From Janthinobacterium sp. 17J80-10 (GTDB taxonomy: Bacteria > Pseudomonadota > Gammaproteobacteria > Burkholderiales > Burkholderiaceae_D), in assembly GCF_004114795.1 (NCBI RefSeq), contig NZ_CP035311.1, positions 3,224,001 through 3,288,000 on the forward strand: a stretch of 64,000 nucleotides of DNA. The letters run 5' to 3'. The position numbers were made by a program, and so were the translations under genes. How positions within the stretch are numbered: position 1 is the stretch's first letter; every line of letters starts with the position of its first letter. This document shows positions 57,505 through 64,000 of this stretch, in pieces. The notes beneath the pieces were generated by a model, which saw only the letters and a list, made by a program, of their open reading frames with translations, made no database searches and was not told the DNA's origin.

Positions 57505-58452
57505 TCAGTCCTTTGCCGCGGGCTGAATGCCCAGGCCCTTGGGCATCGGGAATGTCACATGTTCCTCGACGCCCTCCAGCGGCCGCACGCTCTGGGCACC
57601 GAATGCCTTCAGGCGCGCAATTACTTCATTCACCAGAATTTCGGGGGCGGAGGCGCCAGCGGTCACGCCAATGCGTTTCTTGCCTTCCAGCCAGGCAGGG
57701 TCGATTTCTCCGGCATTGTCCACCATGTAGGCTTCCGTACCCTTCTTGCGCGCGACTTCGCGCAAGCGGTTGGAATTGGAACTGTTGGGGCTGCCGACCA
57801 CGATGACCAGATCCACCTGCGGCGCCATGAACTTGACCGCTTCCTGTCGGTTGGTGGTGGCGTAGCAGATGTCGCCTTTTTTCGGTTCGGCGATATTCGG
57901 AAAGCGCCGCTTGAGGGCGGCGATGACGTCGGCAGTATCGTCCACCGACAGCGTGGTTTGCGATACGTAGGCGAGCAGGTCGGGACTGCGCACTGCCAGC
58001 TTGTCGACATCGGCGACGGTCTCAACCAGGTGCATACCTTCGTCGGTCTGGCCCATGGTGCCTTCGACTTCCGGATGTCCTGCATGGCCGATCATGACGA
58101 TTTCCCGTCCTTCGCGGCGCATCTTGGCCACTTCCATGTGGACCTTGGTCACCAGAGGGCAAGTGGCATCGAATACCTTCAGGCCGCGCGCCGCCGCTTC
58201 GGCCTCGACGGCCTTGGAAACACCGTGCGCGGAAAAAATGACCGTATTGCCGGCCGGGACATCCTCCAGCTCTTCGATGAAGACGGCGCCCTTGCTGCGC
58301 AAGTCCTCGACCACATAGGCGTTGTGCACAATTTCGTGCCGCACGTAGATCGGCGCACCAAACTGGGCCAGCGCACGCTCGACGATCTCGATGGCGCGAT
58401 CCACGCCGGCACAAAATCCGCGCGGCTGCGCCAGCAATACTTCCTTGTCCAT
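57505..58452 (-). CDS. ispH: 4-hydroxy-3-methylbut-2-enyl diphosphate reductase
   Basis: Last enzyme of the MEP isoprenoid pathway; an oxygen-sensitive iron-sulfur protein making IPP and DMAPP. The 315-residue protein has three cluster cysteines: Cys14 in [15 protein letters not shown], one in [15 protein letters not shown] and one in [14 protein letters not shown], plus the catalytic-glutamate region [16 protein letters not shown]. It follows fkpB by 64 nt on the same strand, the order familiar from the fkpB-ispH cluster of enterics. Confidence 0.95.
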   Translation of the reverse strand: MDKEVLLAQPRGFCAGVDRAIEIVERALAQFGAPIYVRHEIVHNAYVVEDLRSKGAVFIEELEDVPAGNTVIFSAHGVSKAVEAEAAARGLKVFDATCPLVTKVHMEVAKMRREGREIVMIGHAGHPEVEGTMGQTDEGMHLVETVADVDKLAVRSPDLLAYVSQTTLSVDDTADVIAALKRRFPNIAEPKKGDICYATTNRQEAVKFMAPQVDLVIVVGSPNSSNSNRLREVARKKGTEAYMVDNAGEIDPAWLEGKKRIGVTAGASAPEILVNEVIARLKAFGAQSVRPLEGVEEHVTFPMPKGLGIQPAAKD

Positions 58453-58516
58453 GATGAATCCCTTTTGAATTCCTGTTGCAGCAAGTTACCGGCATACGCG
58501 CCGGTCCGCTGGTTGA

Positions 58517-58972
58517 TTACAGGACGCCGATGATCTTGACTTCGAACTTGACCGGCTGGCCCGCCAGTGGATGGTTAAAGTCGAACAAGGCATCCTTGTC
58601 ATTTATTTCCAGCAGCACGCCCGCGAAACGCCCGCCGCCAGGCGCAGCAAAATCCACCAGGTCACCCACTGTGTAGCTTTCACCCGGGGCGGAATTTTCT
58701 TCGAGGGTGGCGCGCGAAACCCGCTGGATCAACTCCGGGTTGCGTGGGCCGAACGCCTGTTCCGGCGTCAGTTCAAAAGTTTGATGCGTACCTTCAGGCA
58801 AGCCCAGCAAGATGGCTTCGAGCGGCGGTGCCAGCTGGCCCAAACCGAGCTGCAATGTGGCCGGTGTATCCTTGAACGTGCTGATGATATCTTCACCCGC
58901 CATCGACATCAGGCGGTAATGCAAGGTGAGGTACGAGGATTCGGTAACGAAAGGCAGTTGCGAATTAGACAT
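58517..58972 (-). CDS. fkpB: FKBP-type peptidyl-prolyl isomerase (FkpB/SlpA-like)
   Basis: A 151-residue cytosolic FKBP of the SlyD/FkpB group. The FKBP core is visible in SSYLTLHYRLMSMAGEDIIS then LGLGQLAPPLEAILLGLPEG, followed by the IF (insert-in-flap) chaperone domain and FDFNHPLAGQPVKFEVKII at the end. No His-rich metal tail is present, which favours FkpB over SlyD. It sits upstream of ispH, as in many proteobacteria, and is divergent from radC. Confidence 0.88.
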   Translation of the reverse strand: MSNSQLPFVTESSYLTLHYRLMSMAGEDIISTFKDTPATLQLGLGQLAPPLEAILLGLPEGTHQTFELTPEQAFGPRNPELIQRVSRATLEENSAPGESYTVGDLVDFAAPGGGRFAGVLLEINDKDALFDFNHPLAGQPVKFEVKIIGVL

Positions 58973-59092
58973 AAAAATTCCGAAAGGCAGGATAACCGCC
59001 TATTTTAAGCCAGCTTGAGGCAAAAGCGCTGTTTATGCCAGTCTTGCGCGCCCGCAAAACATTTTTTTGTCGGGCAACTATCCTCGTCATTT

Positions 59093-59767
59093 ATGGCAAT
59101 TACCGACTGGCCCGAAGAACACCGTCCGCGCGAACGCCTGATCCGGCATGGTCCCCAGGCGCTGTCCGACGCCGAATTATTGGCGGTATTCCTGCGCGTG
59201 GGCGTGGCGGGCAAGAGTGCGGTCGACCTTGGCCGCGACATGGTCGGCCATTTCGGTTCGCTGAACCGGATGTTTTCATCGAAGCTCACCGAGTTTTCCG
59301 CCATTAACGGCCTTGGACCAGCCAAGTATGCGCAGTTGCAAGCCGTGCTGGAATTGGCGCGCAGGGCAATGACGGAACAGTTACAGGCAGGCGTGGCGCT
59401 CAGTTCGCCCCAGACGGTGCGGCATTACCTGCAATTGCTTCTGGCGGTCAAGCCGCATGAAATTTTTGCAGTCCTGTTCCTGGACGTCAAAAACCGCCTG
59501 ATCGCCAGCGACGAACTGTTTCGCGGCACTCTCACCCACACCAGCGTCTATCCACGCGAAGTCGTCAAGGCGGCGCTGGCCCACAATGCGGCCAGCGTGA
59601 TTTTTGCGCATAACCACCCTTCCGGCACCCCGGACCCCAGCGCCGCCGACCATAGTCTCACGCAAGCACTGAAACAGGCGCTGGCCCTGGTGGATGTGCG
59701 TGTACTGGATCATTTCATCGTTGCCGGTCCCCACGTGCATTCCTTTGCAGAGCACGGCCAGCTGTAA
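59093..59767 (+). CDS. radC: RadC family JAB-domain protein
   Basis: A 224-residue protein with an N-terminal helix-hairpin-helix part ([20 protein letters not shown] then [19 protein letters not shown]) and a C-terminal JAB/MPN domain holding the metal-binding [20 protein letters not shown] motif. Despite the name, a direct role in DNA repair is not established. The frame is open to 59015, but [16 protein letters not shown] is the family start. It is transcribed toward rpmB and divergent from fkpB. Confidence 0.93.
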   Translation: MAITDWPEEHRPRERLIRHGPQALSDAELLAVFLRVGVAGKSAVDLGRDMVGHFGSLNRMFSSKLTEFSAINGLGPAKYAQLQAVLELARRAMTEQLQAGVALSSPQTVRHYLQLLLAVKPHEIFAVLFLDVKNRLIASDELFRGTLTHTSVYPREVVKAALAHNAASVIFAHNHPSGTPDPSAADHSLTQALKQALALVDVRVLDHFIVAGPHVHSFAEHGQL

Positions 59768-59879
59768 AACGACACCGCAATGGTGCATGAACACCGCTTC
59801 GGCATGGATTGTCACACCGGACAACGCAAATTGTTAAATAAAACGAATCAACAAAGACACACTTGTTTTTCGCAAGTCA

Positions 59880-59908
59880 TTGAAAAATCGGTATTTTTCC
59901 GATACACT
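59880..59908 (+). promoter_or_regulatory. Promoter of rpmB-rpmG
   Basis: TTGAAA (59880-59885), a 17-nt spacer and TACACT (59903-59908) form a near-consensus sigma70 promoter 40 nt upstream of the rpmB ATG. It lies beyond the radC stop, so the ribosomal genes have their own start. Confidence 0.7.
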
Positions 59909-59947
59909 CTCTTTTTTTCCAATTTCGGAATTTTTAAGGAGTCTGTT

Positions 59948-60184
59948 ATGGCACGTGTTTGCCAAGTCACCGGGAAGGGGCCGATGGTCGGCAACAACGT
60001 TTCCCATGCAAACAACAAGACGAAACGTCGCTTTTTGCCCAACCTGCAAAATCGCCGCATTTTCGTTGAATCCGAAAACCGCTGGGTTTCCCTGCGCCTG
60101 TCCAACGCCGGCCTGCGTGTTATCGACAAGATCGGTATCGATGCCGTTCTGGCCGACATGCGCGCCCGTGGCGAAAAAGTCTAA
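59948..60184 (+). CDS. rpmB: 50S ribosomal protein L28
   Basis: A 78-residue basic ribosomal protein starting [20 protein letters not shown], with [20 protein letters not shown] and the C-terminal [20 protein letters not shown]. The open frame extends upstream, but ATG 59948 follows an AAGGAG ribosome site and gives the exact L28 start. rpmG follows 17 nt downstream. Confidence 0.97.
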   Translation: MARVCQVTGKGPMVGNNVSHANNKTKRRFLPNLQNRRIFVESENRWVSLRLSNAGLRVIDKIGIDAVLADMRARGEKV

Positions 60185-60201
60185 TCTAACGAGGAATTAT
60201 C

Positions 60202-60369
60202 ATGGCGAAATCTGGCCGCGACAAAATCAAACTGGAGTCGACCGCAGGTACCGGTCACTTCTACACCACCACCAAGAACAAGCGCACCACGCCTGAAAAA
60301 TTGGCGATCATGAAGTTCGATCCCAAGGCACGCAAGCATGTTGAGTATAAAGAGACCAAGATCAAGTAA
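60202..60369 (+). CDS. rpmG: 50S ribosomal protein L33
   Basis: A 55-residue protein starting [20 protein letters not shown] with [20 protein letters not shown] and [11 protein letters not shown] at the end. It lacks the CxxC pairs of zinc-binding L33 forms, so it is the C-minus type usual in Gram-negatives. GAGGAA lies 8 nt before the ATG. Cotranscribed with rpmB, with a terminator just after. Confidence 0.96.
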   Translation: MAKSGRDKIKLESTAGTGHFYTTTKNKRTTPEKLAIMKFDPKARKHVEYKETKIK

Positions 60370-60396
60370 TTCAGATCGATAAAACTTTTGTATGAT

Positions 60397-60427
60397 AAAA
60401 GCCGTTCTTCCTGGAACGGCTTTTTTT
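60397..60427 (+). terminator. Terminator after rpmG, abutting creB
   Basis: Arms AAAAGCCGTT and AACGGCTTTT with an 8-nt loop and a T run ending at 60427. The T tract touches the first possible creB start codon (ATG 60428), so creB expression depends on read-through or on a promoter inside rpmBG. Confidence 0.85.
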
Positions 60428-60448
60428 ATGTCCACCGCCAACTTGCCC

Positions 60449-61147
60449 ATGCCCCAAGCGATCCTGATTGTCGAAGACGAAGCAGCCATTGCCGACAGCA
60501 TCCTGTATGCATTGCGCACGGACGGCTTCATGCCGCACCATGTGACCCTGGGCGAAGCGGCACTGGTGCTGCTTGACGCACCAGACGCGCCTCAACCCGC
60601 ACTGGTGGTGCTGGATGTCGGTTTGCCGGACATGAGCGGGTTCGAGGTTTGCCGGCGCCTGCGGCAGTTTTCCGACATTCCCGTCATCTTCCTGACGGCG
60701 CGCAGCGACGAGATTGACCGCATTGTCGGCCTGGAAATCGGCGCCGACGACTACCTGACCAAGCCATTTTCACCGCGCGAACTGGTGGCACGCATCCGCG
60801 CGATCCTGCGGCGTCAGGCATCCAGTTCGTCCGTCCCACCTGCAAGGGTCGCGCCCACCGCCCGCTTCGACGTGCGCGAACAGGAAGGCCGTATCTTCTT
60901 TGCCGGCCAGGCGCTCGACCTGACGCGCTATGAGTATCTGCTGCTTAAAACCTTCATCCAGCACCGCGGCCATATCCTGTCGCGCGCGCAATTGATGGAC
61001 CGGGTCTGGTCGGATGCTCCCGATACGCTGGAGCGCACGGTCGATGCGCACATCAAGTCATTGCGGGCAAAATTGCGCAGCATCGATGAAAACGACGATC
61101 CTATCCAGACCCATCGCGGCATGGGCTACAGCCTGAGCGCAGCGTGA
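60449..61147 (+). CDS. creB: Response regulator CreB
   Basis: A 232-residue OmpR-class regulator. The receiver has acidic E9-D10, phosphoacceptor Asp56 in VVLDVGLPD and Lys105 in DDYLTKPFSP. The C-terminal winged helix shows FAGQALDLTRYEYLLLKTFI then SRAQLMDRVW and THRGMGYSLS. With a downstream kinase and creD this is the CreBC system, which responds to envelope or metabolic stress in enterics and beta-lactam stress in some genera. ATG 60449 gives the usual CreB N-terminus; ATG 60428 (seven residues longer) cannot be ruled out, and neither has a clear ribosome site. Confidence 0.88.
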   Translation: MPQAILIVEDEAAIADSILYALRTDGFMPHHVTLGEAALVLLDAPDAPQPALVVLDVGLPDMSGFEVCRRLRQFSDIPVIFLTARSDEIDRIVGLEIGADDYLTKPFSPRELVARIRAILRRQASSSSVPPARVAPTARFDVREQEGRIFFAGQALDLTRYEYLLLKTFIQHRGHILSRAQLMDRVWSDAPDTLERTVDAHIKSLRAKLRSIDENDDPIQTHRGMGYSLSAA

Positions 61148-62565
61148 AGATCGGACTGCGCATCCTGCTGGGCTATTTCCTGCTGATGGGCCTTGTGGCG
61201 TGGTTCGTCTTGAACGTCTTTGCCCAGGAAATCAAGCCCGGGGTGCGCGGCACGCTGGAAGATACCCTGGTAGACACATCCCAATTGCTGGCTGCCTTGA
61301 TCAGCGACGATCTGAAGGCTGGCCGCCTGCATGAGTCGGCTCTGGTAACTCGCATGCCGCAATCCACCCGGCACAGCCTGGACGTCTCCATCAGTGGCAT
61401 CGCCAAGGCAAGTCTGGATTACCGCGTCTATGTCACCGATGGCAAGGGCATCGTGCAGTTCGACTCTACCGGCCGGGACGTTGGCAAGGATTACTCGCGC
61501 TGGAATGACGTCTACCTGACGTTGCGCGGCAAGTATGGCGCGCGCAGCACCCGCGCCAATACCTACGATGAAAATTCAACCGTGATGTATGTCGCCGCGC
61601 CGATCCGCGACGGCGACCGCATCATCGGCGTGCTGACCGTCGCCAAGCCCAATGCCACCGTCCAGCCGTTCGTCGAGCGCAGCCAGCAACGCATCCTGCG
61701 CCAAGGCGCCGTGCTGCTGGCGGTTTCCTTGCTGATCAGCCTGGCATTCGCCTGGTGGCTCACCCACTCCGTGCGCAGGCTGCAACGCTATGTCAGCGCA
61801 GTCGAAGCAGGCAAGAAAGCTGTATTGCCCCAACTGGGTAATGACGAAATCGGCGCCCTGGGGCGCGCGCTCGAAGGAATGCGACACAAGCTGGAAGGCA
61901 AGGAATATGTCGAAGAACTGATGCACACGCTCGCGCATGAATTGAAAAGCCCGATCGCCGCCATCCAGGGTTCGGCCGAATTGTTGCAGGAAGAAATGCC
62001 TGAAGAACAACGCCGCCACTTTCTGGCCAATATCCTCGAACAGAACGACCGGCAGAAGCAATTGATCGACAAACTGCTGGCGTTGATCAAAGTGGAAAAG
62101 CAGCAGCGCCTGGCGACGCGCCAACCCGTTACCACAGGGGAGCTCGCGGCCTGGCTGCGGGCGGATTTTGCATCGAGGTTGGCGGCCCGCAACCTGGCAC
62201 TGGAAATCCGGATTGATGAACTGGTCTTGATGGGTGACGCCTTGCTGCTGCGCCAGGCGCTTGGCAACCTGCTGGACAATGCCATCGATTTCGCCCCGGC
62301 CGGCAGTACGCTGACCCTGGACGCCAGCCGCAGCGGCGAATGCGTCCTAGTTACGCTATGCGACCGTGGCAGCGGCATTCCCGACTATGCGCGCCAGCGC
62401 ATATTCGACCGTTTTTATTCCCTGCCCCGCGCCGACGGCGCCAAAAGTACCGGACTCGGCCTGCCGTTCGTCAGGGAAGTGGCGCTGTTGCACGGCGGCT
62501 CGGTGGAAGTCATCAACCGTGACGGCGGCGGCGCCTGCGCGCAATTGCGCCTGCCGCTCGCCTGA
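61144..62565 (+). CDS. creC: Sensor histidine kinase CreC
   Basis: A 473-residue inner-membrane kinase. TM1 (about 5-22) and TM2 (about 180-200) flank a periplasmic sensor part with a Cache/PAS-like stretch (YRVYVTDGKGIVQFDSTGRD). HAMP follows, then the phosphoacceptor His265 in HTLAHELKSPIAAIQGSAEL. The ATP domain has N box LLDNAIDFAP, G1 DRGSGIPD and G2 KSTGLGLPFV. A GTG start overlaps the creB stop (GTGA), so translation is coupled. It phosphorylates CreB. Confidence 0.92.
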   Translation: MKIGLRILLGYFLLMGLVAWFVLNVFAQEIKPGVRGTLEDTLVDTSQLLAALISDDLKAGRLHESALVTRMPQSTRHSLDVSISGIAKASLDYRVYVTDGKGIVQFDSTGRDVGKDYSRWNDVYLTLRGKYGARSTRANTYDENSTVMYVAAPIRDGDRIIGVLTVAKPNATVQPFVERSQQRILRQGAVLLAVSLLISLAFAWWLTHSVRRLQRYVSAVEAGKKAVLPQLGNDEIGALGRALEGMRHKLEGKEYVEELMHTLAHELKSPIAAIQGSAELLQEEMPEEQRRHFLANILEQNDRQKQLIDKLLALIKVEKQQRLATRQPVTTGELAAWLRADFASRLAARNLALEIRIDELVLMGDALLLRQALGNLLDNAIDFAPAGSTLTLDASRSGECVLVTLCDRGSGIPDYARQRIFDRFYSLPRADGAKSTGLGLPFVREVALLHGGSVEVINRDGGGACAQLRLPLA

Positions 62566-62649
62566 CATACTTTCGCTTCACATAAAACGCATCATCGCTT
62601 CATACTGGCTTTTTACACTGGTAATTCCTTACAAGAACAGGAATTCGCC

Positions 62650-64000
62650 ATGCAAAAAACCTTGTTGTTCAAAGCCCTGATCGTAGGCGCCCTGATTTTC
62701 CTGATCGGGCTGCCATTGATGATGATTCAGTCCACGATTTCCGAACGCATGGCCTATCACGCCCAGGCCGTCAACAGCATCGCAGCAGACTCGGTGCGCG
62801 AGCAGACCGTCATCGGCCCGCTGCTGGTGATCCCCTACACGGACGAATATGATGAAGAACAATTGCTGGAAGCAGAACCCAGAAAGACTCGGATCGTAAA
62901 GCGCGTCGTGAGCAAGCGCCGGCTGGTATTTCCCAACGACCTGCAGGTGAAAGGCACGGTCGATACGGATCAACGCTATCGCGGCATTCACAAGGTCCTG
63001 GTGTACAGCAGCCAGCAAACATTGTCGGGCGACTTCGTCTTGCCTGCCCTGGCCAGCTTCGAGCGTGAAAAACCTGAATCCCGCCTCACCCTTGGCCAAC
63101 CGTTTGTCGCGCTGACCATCGAAGATGTGCGGGGCATCCGCAATATTCCAAAAATCACCTGGAATGGCACGGCGGTCGAATTCGCGCAGGGCGCGGACCT
63201 GTCCGCTTTCAAGAACGGCTTGCATGCGCCTGTCGATACAGGCGACCTCAAGCAGGCGACTACCGCCAAGTTTTCGTTCGATCTGGGGCTGGACGGTATC
63301 GAGCGCCTGCATTTCGTGCCAGTGGCAAAAAACAACCAGATCACATTGAGTTCGAAGTGGCCGCATCCGCAATTCGGCGGCCGCTTCCTGCCCACGCCCA
63401 AAACGCGCACGGTCGATGCCAATGGATTTTCAGCCACCTGGAACATTTCAGCGCTGGCGACCAGCGCGCAACAACAGTTGACGCAGCTTGAACAAGCCGG
63501 CAGTCGTTCCGGCACGGCGCCAGGCGGGAATGCCACGCTGGAAAATCTTGATTACTTCAGCGTCGGTTTCATTGAGCCGGTCGATATCTATTCGCAGGCA
63601 GACCGTGCAATCAAATACGGCTTGTTGTTCGTTGCCCTGACCTTTGCTGCATTTTTCCTGTTTGAACTGCTCAAACAGTTGCCGATTCACCCGGTGCAAT
63701 ACCTGCTGGTGGGTCTGGCACTGGCGCTGTTCTTCCTGCTGCTGGTAAGCCTGTCCGAGCATATCCGCTTCGTCCAAGCCTATCTGATCGCCAGCAGCGC
63801 TTGTATCGTCCTGATCGGCTTTTACTTAGCCTATGCATTACGCAACTGGAAACGCGGTATGGGATTTGGCATCGCGCTCACCGTGCTCTACGGCGTGCTG
63901 TTTGGGCTGCTGCGTTCGGAAAATAATGCACTGGTCATGGGCAGCATCCTGCTGTTTGGCGTGCTCTCGGCCATCATGATCGCTACCCGCAAGGTCGACT
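62650..64000 (+). CDS. creD: Inner-membrane protein CreD (C-terminus beyond window)
   Basis: The first 450 codons are present; the window ends before the stop. An N-terminal helix (ALIVGALIFLIGLPLMMIQ) is followed by a large periplasmic region with IGPLLVIPYTDEYDEE, then several membrane helices from about residue 322 (KYGLLFVALTFAAFFLFELL). This is the CreD/Cet family pattern. CreD is the main output of CreBC and contributes to envelope integrity and colicin or beta-lactam tolerance in other species. It lies 84 nt after creC; only one TTCAC half-site (62577-62581) of a cre-tag is seen there. Confidence 0.9.
   Translation, partial: MQKTLLFKALIVGALIFLIGLPLMMIQSTISERMAYHAQAVNSIAADSVREQTVIGPLLVIPYTDEYDEEQLLEAEPRKTRIVKRVVSKRRLVFPNDLQVKGTVDTDQRYRGIHKVLVYSSQQTLSGDFVLPALASFEREKPESRLTLGQPFVALTIEDVRGIRNIPKITWNGTAVEFAQGADLSAFKNGLHAPVDTGDLKQATTAKFSFDLGLDGIERLHFVPVAKNNQITLSSKWPHPQFGGRFLPTPKTRTVDANGFSATWNISALATSAQQQLTQLEQAGSRSGTAPGGNATLENLDYFSVGFIEPVDIYSQADRAIKYGLLFVALTFAAFFLFELLKQLPIHPVQYLLVGLALALFFLLLVSLSEHIRFVQAYLIASSACIVLIGFYLAYALRNWKRGMGFGIALTVLYGVLFGLLRSENNALVMGSILLFGVLSAIMIATRKVD

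Noticed and set aside
62566-62649. CreB-binding cre-tag (two TTCAC repeats spaced by 6 nt) upstream of creD.
   Set aside because: Only one exact TTCAC is present (62577-62581); the next similar sequence (TTCAT near 62597) is at the wrong spacing.

Overview
The window looks like a chromosomal stretch of a betaproteobacterium of the order Burkholderiales, most likely family Oxalobacteraceae (Herminiimonas/Collimonas-like). This is inferred from moderately high GC, densely packed housekeeping genes, and gene neighbourhoods such as argF-argG, YhdP-nitrilase-TldD, ileS-lspA-coaBC-dut and rpmB-rpmG. Nearly all of the 64 kb is coding. I see no CRISPR array, rRNA operon, prophage or intact insertion sequence. 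One tRNA gene is present, tRNA-Arg(CCT).

Layout. 1-2.2 kb: a small minus-strand unit encoding a GbsR/MarR-type repressor, an SDR-DoxX fusion and a DUF2269 membrane protein, with two matching operator palindromes. 2.3-5.0 kb: argF, argG, ppnP. 5-9.1 kb: murB (minus), yajQ, a small unknown, a retropepsin-like protease, then aroG (minus) behind a Phe/Tyr-rich leader peptide and a terminator, which is a classical attenuator layout. 9.1-18.7 kb: YhdP, nitrilase and tldD (minus), glnE (plus). 18.7-21.8 kb: tkt-gap (minus). 21.9-30.0 kb: rsmE, ribF, ileS, lspA, coaBC, dut and a lipoprotein with PDZ and degenerate M48 domains. 30.1-36.8 kb: clpS-clpA, a cold-shock gene, icd, rluE, small exported proteins and rpsT. 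36.9-39.4 kb: murJ and a SirB1-like gene.

39.5-46.3 kb is an accessory type VI secretion island on the minus strand: VgrG, DUF4123 adaptor, DUF3304 lipoprotein (probable immunity) and a Tle1-type DUF2235 phospholipase effector. Several stop/start junctions overlap by 4 bp, and the effector end is visibly AT-richer than its surroundings. 46.4-48.5 kb holds uup and the tRNA. 48.5-52.1 kb is a two-gene signalling unit: a periplasmic amino-acid/urea-type binding protein followed by a membrane PAS-GGDEF-EAL protein, organised like the NspS-MbaA system. 52.3-57.4 kb has an unknown lipoprotein, a 28-residue membrane peptide and livHMGF without a binding-protein gene. 57.5-64 kb has ispH-fkpB, radC, rpmB-rpmG and creB-creC-creD (the last cut by the window end).

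The most interesting items are the aroG leader-peptide attenuator, the paired operators of the GbsR-type regulator (whose own mRNA looks leaderless), the binding-protein/GGDEF-EAL pair, the T6SS effector module, and the lipoprotein in which the first histidine of HExxH is replaced by arginine. No wholly new multi-gene system is evident. All functional statements rest on reading motifs in translations and on gene order; no database search was run.
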